Part shown: one piece after another, positions 43,957-52,394 of the stretch
Position numbering within the stretch: the stretch's first letter is position 1
Layout of the letters: each line of letters starts with the position of its first letter
DNA from: Miltoncostaea oceani
GTDB lineage: Bacteria > Actinomycetota > Thermoleophilia > Miltoncostaeales > Miltoncostaeaceae
Length of the DNA stretch: 64,000 nucleotides
Reading direction: 5' to 3'
Assembly: GCF_018141545.1 (NCBI RefSeq)
Contig: NZ_CP064356.1
Coordinates: forward strand, 2,369,001 to 2,433,000
Made by a program: the position numbers and the translations under genes
The notes under the pieces: model-generated
Seen by the model: the letters and a program-made list of their open reading frames with translations, nothing else
What the model was told of the DNA's origin: nothing
The model's database searches: none

Positions 43957-44568
43957 TCACCGCCCGCGGGCGGCGTCCGCCCGGCGCATGCGGGCGACCT
44001 CGGCGGCGTCGCGCTCCTCGATGCGCGCGGCCTCCTCGAGGATCGGCCGCAGGTCGTCGGCGGGGATGACGACCGCCCCGGACGCGTCGGCGTAGACCTG
44101 GTCGCCGGGGACCACCGTCACCCCGCCGACGGCGACGGGCACGTCGGCGGCCCACGGCATGATCACGTCGCCGCCCTGGCGCACCGTCTCGCCCCGGCAC
44201 CAGGCGGCGAGGCCGAGGTCCACGACCTCCGCGAAGTCGCGCAGCCGCGCGTCGGCGACGAGCCCCGCGAGCCCGAGGTTCGCGAGCCGCGAGAGCTTCT
44301 TCCCGCCGGCGACGGGCTGGTCGGGATGGCCCCAGCTCGACACCACCAGCACGCAGCCCTCCGGGTCCCGGCCCGCGACGGCCGCGTCGAGCAGGGCCGA
44401 GAAGTCGTGGCGGGCGGCGTCGAGCAGGTCGGCCCGCAGCGGCATGAACTGCATCGTCACCGCCGGGCCGAGCAGTCCCCGCTCCGGGGCCGGGCTGACG
44501 AGGTCGGTCACGTGCGCCCGGTGGCCGTGCCGCCGCATCATCGCGTCGCAGATCGCCGAGCAGCTCAC
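43957..44568 (-). CDS. RraA-like / 4-hydroxy-4-methyl-2-oxoglutarate aldolase-family protein
   Basis: 203 residues from the GTG at 44568. The family fold is visible in ICDAMMRRHGHRAHVTDLV, the GLLGPAVTMQ strand, GCVLVVSSWGHPD, AGLVADARLRDFAEVVDLGL (Arg-Asp of the metal/substrate site), and VGGVTVVPGDQVYADASG. Members bind Mg and cleave oxo-acids, or inhibit RNase E (RraA), the latter only in some bacteria. Reading in frame upstream of the GTG gives PDDLRAIAAAV, which also looks family-like, so a non-ATG start near 44629, overlapping the fabF stop, is possible. It is probably co-transcribed with fabF. Confidence 0.75.
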   Translation of the reverse strand: MSCSAICDAMMRRHGHRAHVTDLVSPAPERGLLGPAVTMQFMPLRADLLDAARHDFSALLDAAVAGRDPEGCVLVVSSWGHPDQPVAGGKKLSRLANLGLAGLVADARLRDFAEVVDLGLAAWCRGETVRQGGDVIMPWAADVPVAVGGVTVVPGDQVYADASGAVVIPADDLRPILEEAARIEERDAAEVARMRRADAARGR

Positions 44569-44624
44569 GGCCGCCGCGATCGCCCGCAGGTCGTCGGGGA
44601 CGCCCCCGCCGGCGGCCGGCAGGG

Positions 44625-45854
44625 TCAGGCCCCGGTGTGGCGGCTCAGCACCAGGCAGGCGTTGTGCCCGCCGAAACCGAACGAGTTCGAGGCCGCGTGG
44701 GCGACCTGCACGGCGCGCGGCTCGAGGACGTGGTCGAACGGCGCCTCGGGGTCGGGGTCGCGCAGGTTCAGCGTCGCCGGCAGCAGGTCGCGTGCGAAGG
44801 CCATCAACGTCGCCACGGCCTCGACGCCGCCGGCACCGCCCAGGGCGTGCCCGTGGGCCGACTTGGTGGAGGAGATCGCCGCGCCGCCGAGGCCCGCGCG
44901 GGTCAGGGCGCGCGACTCCGCGATGTCGCCGGCCATCGTCGAGGTGGCGTGGGCGTTGACGTACCCGACGTCGGCGGGCGTCAGGCCGGCGTCGGCGATG
45001 GCGATCGCCATCGCCCGGGAGGGGCCCTCGCCGGTCGCGTCGGGGTCGGTCAGATGCCCGGCGTCGCAGGAGCTGCCGTAGCCGGTGAGCTCGGCGTAGA
45101 TGCGGGCCCCGCGCGCCAGGGCGTGCTCGCGCTCCTCCAGCAGCAGCACCCCCGCGCCCTCGCCCATCACGAAGCCGTCCCGTGCGACGTCGAACGGCGA
45201 CGACGACTCGCCGGGCGGGCGCGTGCTCGGGCTGAGCGCCCCGACGCGCTGGTAGCCGGCGATCACGAGCGGCGACAGCGGGGCGTCGGAGCCGCCCGCG
45301 ATCATCGCGTCGGCCCGGCCCTCGCGCAGCAGCGACAGGGCGGCGCCGATCGCGTCGGAGCCGGCGGCGCAGGCCGTGGCGGGCGACGACGTCGGGCCGC
45401 GCAGGCCGAGCACCCGCGCGACGCTCGCGCAGGGGTGGTTCGCCAGCGACAGGGGGATCGAGAGGGGCCCGACGCGGTCGGGGCCGCGCTCCAGGAAGGC
45501 CCGGTGCGCCTCGAGCAGGGTGTCGGCGCCCCCGTGCACGCTGCCGACCGAGACGCCGATCCGCTCGGGCTCGATGCCGAGCGTCCCCGCGTCCTCCAGG
45601 GCCAGGGCCCCGGCGACGGCGGCGAAGCGGCCGGCGCGGTCCATGCGGCGGGCGTCGCGCTGGCCGAAGCGCTCGCGGGCGTCCTCGCCCTCGGTCACCG
45701 GGAAGCCGCAGATGGTGCCGACGGCCTCCAGCTCGACGTGCGCGGCCCCCGAGCGCCCGGCGGCCAGGGCATCCCAGAAGTCGGCCACCCCGGCACCGAT
45801 CGGGCTGACGACTCCTGCTCCGGTGATGACGACCCGTCGGCGCACGTCGCGCAT
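44625..45854 (-). CDS. fabF: 3-oxoacyl-ACP synthase II (FabF-like ketosynthase)
   Basis: 409 residues. The thiolase-fold ketosynthase starts RRVVITGAGVVSPIGAGV. The triad is Cys in SPATACAAGSDAIGAALS, His in VGYVNAHATSTMAGD and His in STKSAHGHALGGAGGVEAV. The final SNSFGFGGHNACLVLSRH is typical of FabF. It elongates acyl-ACP with malonyl-ACP in fatty acid synthesis. It is not within an obvious fab operon, so it may be a paralogue or part of a small lipid pathway. Upstream is a divergent MFS gene. Confidence 0.9.
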   Translation of the reverse strand: MRDVRRRVVITGAGVVSPIGAGVADFWDALAAGRSGAAHVELEAVGTICGFPVTEGEDARERFGQRDARRMDRAGRFAAVAGALALEDAGTLGIEPERIGVSVGSVHGGADTLLEAHRAFLERGPDRVGPLSIPLSLANHPCASVARVLGLRGPTSSPATACAAGSDAIGAALSLLREGRADAMIAGGSDAPLSPLVIAGYQRVGALSPSTRPPGESSSPFDVARDGFVMGEGAGVLLLEEREHALARGARIYAELTGYGSSCDAGHLTDPDATGEGPSRAMAIAIADAGLTPADVGYVNAHATSTMAGDIAESRALTRAGLGGAAISSTKSAHGHALGGAGGVEAVATLMAFARDLLPATLNLRDPDPEAPFDHVLEPRAVQVAHAASNSFGFGGHNACLVLSRHTGA

Positions 45855-45971
45855 ATTCGCAGACGGGGCGGGCGATCCGTCCCGCGGGGGTGCCCGATCG
45901 TGACGACCGCCCCCGGACGGGGTCCCCCGGGGTCCGTGGATCGCCGCCGCCCGCCCCTCTACCGTGACCCG

Positions 45972-47141
45972 GTGACGCGCCGTCTCGCCACCACCGGCCT
46001 GTTCGTGGTCAACGGCGCCGTGATCGGGGTGTGGGTCTCCCAGATCCCCGCGATCCAGCGCCGGTTCGACCTGTCCTCCGGCGTGATGGGGCTGATCCTG
46101 CTGTGCATGTCGGTCGCGGTGATCGTGGTGGTCCCGATCGCGGGGCAGGCGGTCGCGCGCCGCGGCTCGGCCCCCGTCGCCGTCGCGGGCGGCGTCGCCT
46201 GCCTCGTGACGGTGACCCTGCCGGTGCTCGCCCCCCACCCCGTCCTCGTCGCCGCCGGCCTGGTGCTGCTGGGGGCGGCGAGCGCGGCGATGGACGTCGC
46301 GATGAACAGCCACGGCGTCGCGATCGAGGCGGCGTCGGAGCGTCCGGTCATGTCGTCGCTGCACGCCGGGTGGGCGCTCGGCGGCGCGGCCGGCGCGGCG
46401 GCGGGTGCGGCGGGGACCGCGCTCGGCCTCGACGGGGCGGTCACCGTCGCCCTCGTGGCGGCCGCCCTGGCGGTGCACCTCGCCGCCTGCGCCCGGCACC
46501 TCGGCGCCGGCTCGACGGCGGAGGGCGCGGACGCCCCGCGGTTCACCCTCCCGTCCCGCGGGGTGGCCCTGCTCGCCGCCCTGTGCCTGCTGACGATGAT
46601 GACCGAGGGCGCCATGGCCGACTGGAGCGGCATCTACATGGACTCCGACCTCGGGGCGAGCGCCGCGCTGGCGGCGGCGTCGTACGCCGTCTTCACCGGC
46701 GGGATGACCGTCGGGCGCCTCGTGGGCGACCGGATCAACCGGCGGATCGGGCCGGTGCACCTGCTGCGTGGCGGGGCGCTGCTCACCGCCGCGCCGCTCG
46801 CCGTGATGCTGCTGGGCGGCTCCGCCGCCCTCGCGCTCCCCTGCCTGTTCCTCGTCGGGCTCGGGGTCGCGAACGGCGTGCCGCTGATGTTCAGCGCGGC
46901 GGGCCGGCGGCCCGACACCGCCCCGGGACCGGGGATCGCGGCGGTCTCGTCGACCGGGTCGATCGGGTTCCTGCTCGGTCCCCCGCTGATCGGGTTCCTG
47001 GCGGGGGCGACGTCGCTGCCGTGGGCGCTGGGGGTGCTGGTGCCGGCGGCGCTGGCGGTGCTGCTGCTGGCCGGCCGTGCCGCGGGTCCGGCGCCGGCGG
47101 GGCCGCTGACGGACGCGGCGGGGGTGCTCGGGTCGGGCTGA
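45972..47141 (+). CDS. MFS transporter
   Basis: 389 residues from GTG. About 12 membrane helices: LFVVNGAVIGVWVSQIPAIQ, GLILLCMSVAVIVVVPIAGQ, AAGLVLLGAASAAMDVAMNS, and the second half GAMADWSGIYMDSDLGASAA, TGGMTVGRLVGDRINRRIG. The pattern of DVAMNSHG and MADWSG matches the sugar/fucose-permease-like branch of bacterial MFS proteins. Substrate unknown. It is divergent from fabF and followed by a strong bidirectional terminator. Confidence 0.85.
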   Translation: MTRRLATTGLFVVNGAVIGVWVSQIPAIQRRFDLSSGVMGLILLCMSVAVIVVVPIAGQAVARRGSAPVAVAGGVACLVTVTLPVLAPHPVLVAAGLVLLGAASAAMDVAMNSHGVAIEAASERPVMSSLHAGWALGGAAGAAAGAAGTALGLDGAVTVALVAAALAVHLAACARHLGAGSTAEGADAPRFTLPSRGVALLAALCLLTMMTEGAMADWSGIYMDSDLGASAALAAASYAVFTGGMTVGRLVGDRINRRIGPVHLLRGGALLTAAPLAVMLLGGSAALALPCLFLVGLGVANGVPLMFSAAGRRPDTAPGPGIAAVSSTGSIGFLLGPPLIGFLAGATSLPWALGVLVPAALAVLLLAGRAAGPAPAGPLTDAAGVLGSG

Positions 47142-47169
47142 CCGGCCGGCCCCGGGGGGCCGGCCGGTC
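47140..47169. terminator. Bidirectional hairpin between the MFS gene and the small membrane protein gene
   Basis: A 14-bp perfect stem (GACCGGCCGGCCCC with GGGGCCGGCCGGTC) with a 2-base loop, starting within the MFS stop codon region. Confidence 0.75.
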
Positions 47170-47182
47170 GGTCAGCGTGCTC

Positions 47183-47344
47183 CTAGTACCACTTGCCCTT
47201 GGCGAAACCGCCGAAGGCGATGAGGCCGACGAGGGCGATGATGAGGCCGAGCCAGAACGAGCCGAAGATCGCGACGAGGATGCCGGCGATCACCAGGATC
47301 CCGCCGAGGCCGATGCCGCCGAGCTTGCCGTTTCCGGATGCCAA
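47183..47344 (-). CDS. Small hydrophobic membrane protein (53 residues)
   Basis: Start TTG at 47344, preceded by AAGGGAACAG; the longer open frame begins further upstream but lacks a ribosome site. It consists of a short Gly/Lys N-terminus (GNGKLGGIGLGG), two membrane helices (LVIAGILVAIFGSFW and LIIALVGLIAFGG) and a basic C-terminus (FAKGKWY). Such proteins are common in high-GC actinobacteria and resemble small membrane stress proteins. The function is not known. Confidence 0.6.
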   Translation of the reverse strand: MASGNGKLGGIGLGGILVIAGILVAIFGSFWLGLIIALVGLIAFGGFAKGKWY

Positions 47345-47449
47345 GACTGTTCCCTTCGATGGAGTGACACCGCCATCTTCCCGCATACGGGGCCGCGCAA
47401 TCCGATCACCCGGCGGGGGAGGGCCCTCCGGACGCGCGTGGGCGGCCGC

Positions 47450-47794
47450 TCAGGCCTCCGGCCGCGGCATCTCGCACGCCGCGCCGTCGGCGCCGGCGGC
47501 CTCGCCGTCCATGGCGATGTCGTCGTCGAGCTCGCCGATGGAGCGGGCGAACGCCTGGTCCCCGTACGTGGCGTAGAGGTGCCGGACGATGCGGCGGGAG
47601 TCGATCACGACGACGTCGCCGTCGACGAGGACCGGCACGCGGCGCTGGCCGCTGACGGCCTCCACCTCATCGCGCGCGTCGCGCGGGTGCGGCACCTCGA
47701 CCAGCTCGACGGGGGCGCCGACGTTCTCGATCGCCTGGCGGGCCGCGGCGCACCAGGGGCACTTCCAGCGGTGGTAGAGACGGGCCGGCGGCAC
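47450..47794 (-). CDS. Glutaredoxin-like / GST N-terminal domain protein
   Basis: 114 residues. Thioredoxin-fold N-terminal domain: LYHRWKCPWCAAARQAIEN with the redox motif CPWC, and the cis-Pro loop VSGQRRVPVLVDGDVVVIDS. The C-terminal 30 residues are acidic and disordered (GELDDDIAMDGEAAGADG). It probably performs thiol-disulfide exchange with glutathione-like or mycothiol-like thiols, or acts as a small redox adaptor. It lacks a full GST C-terminal helical domain. Confidence 0.75.
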   Translation of the reverse strand: MPPARLYHRWKCPWCAAARQAIENVGAPVELVEVPHPRDARDEVEAVSGQRRVPVLVDGDVVVIDSRRIVRHLYATYGDQAFARSIGELDDDIAMDGEAAGADGAACEMPRPEA

Positions 47795-47826
47795 CGACCG
47801 AACCTACTCCGTCCGTCCCACAACGG

Positions 47827-47854
47827 CCGAGGCCGCCCCGGAGGGCGGCCTCGG
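47827..47854 (-). terminator. Hairpin after the cold-shock gene
   Basis: A 12-bp stem (CCGAGGCCGCCC with GGGCGGCCTCGG) with a 4-base loop, downstream of the cold-shock gene on the minus strand. Confidence 0.75.
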
Positions 47855-47882
47855 TGATCCGTCGATGCGGGGTGTCGTCGGC

Positions 47883-48086
47883 CTAGAGGCCGGAGACGTT
47901 CGCCGCCTGGGGACCCTTCGGGCCCTCCTGGCTCTCGAAGCTGACCCGCTGGCCCTCGTCCAGGTTCCGGAAGCCGGAGCCCTGGATCTCGGAGAAGTGG
48001 ACGAAGAGGTCCTTGCCTCCGTCGTCCGGGGTGATGAACCCGTAACCCTTCTCCTGCGAGAACCACTTCACGACGCCTTCGGGCAT
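47883..48086 (-). CDS. cspA: Cold-shock protein (CspA family)
   Basis: 67 residues from the ATG at 48086 (another ATG two codons upstream is possible). A single OB-fold cold-shock domain with [18 protein letters not shown] (RNP1 KGYGFI), [16 protein letters not shown] (RNP2 VHFSEI) and [17 protein letters not shown]. It binds single-stranded RNA or DNA and melts RNA structure. A long leader (about 48090-48200) with a hairpin (TCAGCG/CGCTGA arms) precedes it, as in many csp genes. Confidence 0.95.
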   Translation of the reverse strand: MPEGVVKWFSQEKGYGFITPDDGGKDLFVHFSEIQGSGFRNLDEGQRVSFESQEGPKGPQAANVSGL

Positions 48087-48370
48087 AACCATTCCTATTC
48101 GCTCAGCGAGGAACGCTGACCCGCCGAGCTGAAAGCCCACCGACGTCTGCTCATCCACGCGTCCTTAGCCGGCCCCGGATGGAGCCGCCGTCGGCACAGT
48201 AGCGCGATCGGCCGGACGACATGCACCATCGGCCACGACGGAGGGTGGGCGGGAGGGGTTACCAGATCCGTGACATCGCGCCCTCGATGGTGTTCCTCCG
48301 CGACAGGCCGCTGGGTTATGGTGCCGCGCAGAGGCCCCCCGGACCGTGGGGCCGCAGCAGGAGGGTGCGC

Positions 48371-48481
48371 GTGGGCGACGACGATCCCGGACCGATCGAC
48401 CTCGTGGTCGCCGGCCACCCCGCGGGGGCGCCCGCCGATGAGGGGTCCGGGGCCGGGGAGCGCCGGCTGCCCGGGATCTGA
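48371..48481 (+). CDS. Possible 36-residue small protein
   Basis: GTG preceded by AGCAGGAGGGTGCGC, a good ribosome site. The product is hydrophilic and acidic at the start (GDDDPGPIDLVVAGHPAG) and Gly/Arg-rich at the end. No family recognised. It lies 15 bases before the YihY gene and may be a leader peptide for it. Coding status is moderately uncertain. Confidence 0.35.
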   Translation: MGDDDPGPIDLVVAGHPAGAPADEGSGAGERRLPGI

Positions 48482-48496
48482 CGTGCCCGCGCGCCC

Positions 48497-49441
48497 GTGG
48501 AGATGAGGGGGACCCCCTCGTCCGGGGGCGACGACGACGGCGCCGACCGCCCGGCCGGACCCGGGCGCGTCGCGGCGGCCCGCCGCCGGATGGCCGCCCT
48601 CGCCGACGCCTCGCGGCGCCGTGCCGACGATGCGCGGGCGTGGGCCGAGGAGGCCCGTGGCCGCTCGCCGGTCGTCGCCCGCGCCTTCGACGTCGCCGAG
48701 CACGACCGGGCCCACCTCGGCGGCCTCCTCGCCGGCGCCGTCGCCTACCGGCTGTTCCTCTGGCTGCTGCCGTTCTCCCTGCTGCTCGTCGGCCTGCTCG
48801 GCGCGATCACCGACCTCGACGAGTCGGCGGTGGGTGACGCGTCGACGGACATCGGCCTGCAGGGGGCCCTCGCGGAGATCATCACCGAGGGCGCGCAGCA
48901 GAGGGGGTGGTGGATCGCCGTGGTCATCGGGCTGGGCGGCACCCTCTACGCCGGCCTGGGCGCGGTGCGCGCGTTGCGCATCAGCCACGCGGCCGCGTGG
49001 GGGATCCAGCCCCGCCGGGCCTCGAGCCTCGTGAACGGCTCGCTGATCCTCCTCGCGGCGGGCCTGGGGCTGATCGCGATGTCGGTGGTGATCGGCTGGC
49101 TCCGCGCGCGGTCCGGGCTCGGAGGGCTCGTCGCGAGCCTCGCGATCGTCGTCATCTACTTCACGGTGTGGCTGCGGATCTCGGTCCACCTGCCCCGCCG
49201 CCCCACCCCGACCCGGGCGCTGCTGCCCGGGGCGGTGCTGGTCGCCGTCGGCGTGGAGGGCCTGCACCTGTTCACCTCCTACTACCTGGCGGGTCAGGCG
49301 GAGCGGGTGGCGTCGGTGTACGGCACGATCGGGGTGGCCCTGACCCTGCTGCTCTGGCTGTTCATCGTGGCCCGCCTGATGGTCGGCTCCGCCATCCTCA
49401 ACGCCGCGCTCTGGGACCGGCGGCGGGAGACCACCCCGTGA
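48497..49441 (+). CDS. YihY/BrkB-family membrane protein
   Basis: 314 residues from GTG. A charged N-terminal helix (AAARRRMAALADASRRRADD) is followed by six membrane helices with YihY hallmarks: HLGGLLAGAVAYRLFLWLLP, ALAEIITEGAQQRGWW, GVALTLLLWLFIVARLMVGS. The family was once called virulence factor BrkB or ribonuclease BN, but the latter was a misassignment; the function is unknown, possibly membrane transport. It overlaps the next gene by four bases (GTGA). Confidence 0.85.
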   Translation: MEMRGTPSSGGDDDGADRPAGPGRVAAARRRMAALADASRRRADDARAWAEEARGRSPVVARAFDVAEHDRAHLGGLLAGAVAYRLFLWLLPFSLLLVGLLGAITDLDESAVGDASTDIGLQGALAEIITEGAQQRGWWIAVVIGLGGTLYAGLGAVRALRISHAAAWGIQPRRASSLVNGSLILLAAGLGLIAMSVVIGWLRARSGLGGLVASLAIVVIYFTVWLRISVHLPRRPTPTRALLPGAVLVAVGVEGLHLFTSYYLAGQAERVASVYGTIGVALTLLLWLFIVARLMVGSAILNAALWDRRRETTP

Positions 49442-50580
49442 CGCCGCTGCGGGTCCCCGACGCCCTCACCCCCCGGCGGCGGACGGTGCTGGCGTGGACC
49501 GCCCTCGGCCTCGCGATCCTGCTGCTGCTCGTGGGGTCGCTGACGGTCTGGGTGAAGCGCCAGGCGCTCGACACGAACAGCTGGGTCGACGCGAGCTCGC
49601 GCCTGCTGGAGGACGACGACGTCCGCGAGCTGGCCGCCGCGGAGCTGGTGGACGCGTTGTTCAGCGGCCCCGACCTGGAGGGCCGCATCCGGCGCCTGCT
49701 GCCCCCGGAGGTCCAGGGGCTCGCGGGACCGGCGACGGGGCTGCTGCGCGAGGCCGCCCTGCCGGCGGCGGAGGACCTGCTGGCGCGTCCCGCCACCCAG
49801 CGCCTGTGGCGGGAGGCGAACCGGAGGGCGCACCAGCGCCTGTTGGCCCTGCTCGACGGCGACGACTCCGGCCTGCTGCGGTCGTCCGGCGGGGACGTCG
49901 TGCTCGACCTCCGGCCGCTGGTGGAGCGCCTCGGCGACCGCATCGGCCTGACGCCGGCCCTGCCGCCGGGCGCGGGGCAGGTGACGATCCTCCGGTCGGA
50001 GCGCCTCGGCGCCGCGCAGGAGGCCGTGAAGGCGATCCGCACGCTCTCGGTGCTGCTGGTGGTCGTGGTGGTCGTGCTGCTCGGCGTGGCGTTGTGGCTG
50101 GCCGAGGGCTTCCGGCGCCGCATGCTCGTCGCCCTCGCCGCCGGACTGATCGGCGTGGGGGGCGTGCTGCTGGTGGTGCGGCGCGTCGCGGGCGATGCGA
50201 TCGTCGACGCCCTCACCGATCCCGTCACCCGCGACGCGGGGCGGGCGGTGTGGCTGATCGGCACCGACCTGCTACGCGACCTCGCCCTGGCGTTGCTCCT
50301 CTACGGCGTCCTGCTGCTCGCCGGGGCGTGGCTCGCCGGCCCCGCGCGCCGCGCGGTCGCCGCCCGCCGTCGCCTGGCGCCCGTGGTGCGCGACCACCCG
50401 GTCGCCATCTGGGGCGCCGGCGCGGCCCTCCTGCTCGCGGTCCTCGTCTGGGGACCGTCGTCGGGATCCCGCCGGCTGCTCGGGATCCTCGTCCTGGCCG
50501 CGCTCGTCGCGGCCGGGGTCGAGGCCCTTCGCCGCGTGATCCTCGCCGAGGACGTGCCGGGCCCGCCCGGCGCGACGTGA
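49438..50580 (+). CDS. Conserved membrane protein of unknown function
   Basis: 380 residues from the GTG overlapping the YihY stop. One N-terminal helix (LGLAILLLLVGSLTVWVKRQ), then a soluble helical segment of about 140 residues (TNSWVDASSRLLEDDDVREL, NRRAHQRLLALLDGDDSGLL) and four to five C-terminal helices (LLVVVVVVLLGVALWLAEG, ALLLYGVLLLAGAWL). The topology is like actinobacterial membrane proteins with an extracytoplasmic coiled domain. The stretch VKRQALDTNSWVDAS is a familiar start for the family. Function unknown; co-transcribed with YihY. Confidence 0.7.
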   Translation: MTPLRVPDALTPRRRTVLAWTALGLAILLLLVGSLTVWVKRQALDTNSWVDASSRLLEDDDVRELAAAELVDALFSGPDLEGRIRRLLPPEVQGLAGPATGLLREAALPAAEDLLARPATQRLWREANRRAHQRLLALLDGDDSGLLRSSGGDVVLDLRPLVERLGDRIGLTPALPPGAGQVTILRSERLGAAQEAVKAIRTLSVLLVVVVVVLLGVALWLAEGFRRRMLVALAAGLIGVGGVLLVVRRVAGDAIVDALTDPVTRDAGRAVWLIGTDLLRDLALALLLYGVLLLAGAWLAGPARRAVAARRRLAPVVRDHPVAIWGAGAALLLAVLVWGPSSGSRRLLGILVLAALVAAGVEALRRVILAEDVPGPPGAT

Positions 50581-50612
50581 CACCCGTGCCCATGAACGAA
50601 CGGAGGTGACCG

Positions 50613-50999
50613 ATGGACGACTTCGGAGTGCTCGACCTGATCTGGAGCGTGATCGTGATCTATGCGGTGCTGTTCCTGCTGATGACGCTCTTCTCGATCG
50701 TCGTGGACCTGTTCCGGGACCGCGAGGCCTCGGGGCCGAAGAAGGCCGCGTGGCTGATCTTCCTGCTCGTCCTGCCGATCATCGGGGCGCTCGTCTACCT
50801 GATCGCGCGGGGACAGGGCATGGCGGAGCGGGCGATCCAGCACCAGCGCGCCGCCCGGACCGAGTTCGACACGTACGTGAAGGACGTCGCCGGGTCGGGG
50901 GGACCGGCCCAGGAGATCGCCGCCGCGAAGGCCCTGCGGGACGACGGCACGATCACCGAGGAGGAGTTCGCCGCGCTGAAGGCCAAGGCGCTGGCCTGA
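50613..50999 (+). CDS. Membrane protein with PLDc_N and SHOCT domains
   Basis: 128 residues, ATG with a perfect GGAGGTGA ribosome site. Two helices (LIWSVIVIYAVLFLLMTLFS and AAWLIFLLVLPIIGALVYLI) surround a DLFRDREAS loop, matching phospholipase D-N-type small membrane proteins. The C-terminal SHOCT motif EIAAAKALRDDGTITEEEF is a short helical hairpin thought to mediate protein oligomerisation. Biological role unknown. A hairpin follows at 51012. Confidence 0.85.
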   Translation: MDDFGVLDLIWSVIVIYAVLFLLMTLFSIVVDLFRDREASGPKKAAWLIFLLVLPIIGALVYLIARGQGMAERAIQHQRAARTEFDTYVKDVAGSGGPAQEIAAAKALRDDGTITEEEFAALKAKALA

Positions 51000-51011
51000 C
51001 CCCGGTCCCCC

Positions 51012-51040
51012 CCACCCCCGCCGCGGCGCGGCGGGGGTGG
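51012..51040 (+). terminator. Hairpin after the SHOCT gene
   Basis: A 12-bp stem (CCACCCCCGCCG with CGGCGGGGGTGG) with a 5-base loop. Confidence 0.65.
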
Positions 51041-51077
51041 ACGGTCCCCGGCCGCGGCGCGGCCGTAGAGTGACCGC

Positions 51078-51476
51078 ATGAGCGAACAGACCCCCGCGGC
51101 GGTCGCCGCCGGCTTCAACGCCCTCGTCGGGCTCGTCGAGGGAGAGATCGCCGACGGCCGCGCGACGATCACGCTCGAGGCAGGCGACGACCACCTCAAC
51201 CCGGCGGGGACGGTGCACGGCGGCGCGATCGCCACCCTCGTGGACCTCGCGATGGGCCGGGCCCTCGCGAGCCTGATCGACGGCGACGAACGCCCCGTCA
51301 CGATCGAGATGAAGGTGAACTACCTCGAGGCCGGCCGGCCCGGCCTGCTGACCGCCGAGGCCCGCGTCAGCCGACGTGGCCGCCTGTTCACGGTGGTCCA
51401 CGCGGAGGTCACCCAGCAGCAGGACGACGGCGAGGAGACCGTCGCCGAGGCCATGGGGACCTTCACCACCATCTGA
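51078..51476 (+). CDS. Hotdog-fold thioesterase (PaaI-like)
   Basis: 132 residues. Hotdog fold with the PaaI signature HLNPAGTVHGGAIATLVDLAMG (active-site region HGG) and VTIEMKVNYLEAGRPGLLTA, then RVSRRGRLFTVVHAEV. It hydrolyses acyl-CoA thioesters, often aromatic or short-chain. No neighbouring pathway genes identify the substrate. The length is standard and it is a single gene between terminators. Confidence 0.85.
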   Translation: MSEQTPAAVAAGFNALVGLVEGEIADGRATITLEAGDDHLNPAGTVHGGAIATLVDLAMGRALASLIDGDERPVTIEMKVNYLEAGRPGLLTAEARVSRRGRLFTVVHAEVTQQQDDGEETVAEAMGTFTTI

Positions 51477-51565
51477 CGCGTCCCGGGCGGTTCGCGTCCC
51501 AACCCGCGGCTACGGTCGGCCGACGGGCGGACGCACCCGGTCTCCGCCGCGGACGGAGGTGCGAC

Positions 51566-52066
51566 ATGCGTGTGACCAGGGGCATGGCCGGCGCTCTGGC
51601 GGGGGTGGCGCTGGCCGCCGCGGCGGGCGTCGCGCACGGCGAGACGATCACGGCGGTCGGGACGGCACAGGCGAAGGTGGTCGCGCCGGCCCCGCTCACG
51701 AACGCGAAGATCGTCCGCGCCGTCACGGCCGCGCGGGCCGAGGCGGTGCCAGCGGCGTTCACCGCGGCCCGCAACCAGGCGACCCGGTTCGCGATCGCGG
51801 GCGGCTTCACGCTCGGCGCGATCACGGCGATCGAGGAAGGTGCCGGGAGCTACGGCTACTACTTCGGCGGCAACTACAGCCGCTTCGGGCCGGGTCGCTA
51901 CTGCGGCTCCGTGCAGCAGGTGCGGCGCGGCCCGCGCGTGGACGGCCGTCGCGGCCCCGTCATCTCGAGGACGCGGGTGACCCGCTGCTACAAGCCGCCG
52001 AGCATCGTGGTGACCGTGTCGCTGACGTTCGACGCGACCCCCGTCCCCCCGCCGGCCACCCCGTAG
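51566..52066 (+). CDS. Secreted protein, SIMPL-like
   Basis: 166 residues, ATG with GGAGGTGCGAC upstream. A signal peptide (MAGALAGVALAAAAGVAHG) is followed by ETITAVGTAQAKVVAPAPLT, a pattern like the start of SIMPL/DUF541 domains, then an Ala/Arg helix and a Tyr/Gly-rich part with two Cys (GRYCGSVQQV and VTRCYKPPS) that could form a disulfide. It ends with strands (SIVVTVSLTFDATP). It is probably exported and cell-surface. The gene is the last before the tRNA-Pro island. Confidence 0.6.
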   Translation: MRVTRGMAGALAGVALAAAAGVAHGETITAVGTAQAKVVAPAPLTNAKIVRAVTAARAEAVPAAFTAARNQATRFAIAGGFTLGAITAIEEGAGSYGYYFGGNYSRFGPGRYCGSVQQVRRGPRVDGRRGPVISRTRVTRCYKPPSIVVTVSLTFDATPVPPPATP

Positions 52067-52077
52067 GGGCCGCCGCG

Positions 52078-52121
52078 ATCGGGACGCCCGGATTCGAACC
52101 GGGGACCCCTGCCACCCAAAG
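52078..52121 (-). repeat. attachment-site-like partial copy of tRNA-Pro 3' part
   Basis: 44 bases match 53944-53987 (3' part of tRNA-Pro) with one mismatch (52110). The copy stops in the anticodon arm. It is the left boundary of island 2. Confidence 0.9.
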
Positions 52122-52261
52122 ACGAAAATCCGTGCTCCCGCAAGGTCCCGGCGGATACCGGAGCGCCCCGCGATCCGAGTCGCTGAACGGGATCTCGGTG
52201 GATCCTGGCGGTGGCCTCCGGGACTCCACGGGACCGCGTCTGCGGCAGTGACTGCTGCCGA

Positions 52262-52272
52262 TTGTGCGGCAC
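52262..52272 (+). repeat. Island 2 subterminal motif, left copy
   Basis: TTGTGCGGCAC, identical to 53906-53916, in the same orientation. A candidate integrase arm site, low certainty. Confidence 0.35.
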
Positions 52273-52280
52273 GTCGGCGA

Positions 52281-52394
52281 CTACGGGGCCTGCGCCAGCG
52301 CCTCCTCGATCGCGGCCGCCTCGATGCGCTGGGGAAGCGTGATTGTGATCGCGCCCTCGCGATCGAGGAGGCGCCGGGCGCCCAGGAGGGTCAC
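52281..52394 (-). CDS. Possible 37-residue ORF coupled to the upstream small gene
   Basis: GTG at 52394 overlaps the TGA of the upstream small gene (GTGA). It reads LLDREGAITITLPQRIEAAA then EEALAQAP and TAG. A 17-bp inverted repeat (52298-52314 with 52358-52374) lies within it. Alternatively it is the continuation of the upstream gene after a frameshift. No family recognised. Confidence 0.3.
   Translation of the reverse strand: MTLLGARRLLDREGAITITLPQRIEAAAIEEALAQAP
52298..52374. repeat. 17-bp perfect inverted repeat
   Basis: Arms GCGCCTCCTCGATCGCG (52298-52314) and its reverse complement (52358-52374) with a 43-base spacer, in the small minus-strand ORF of island 2. It could form a hairpin in RNA or be a recombinase or regulator site. 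Confidence 0.6.
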
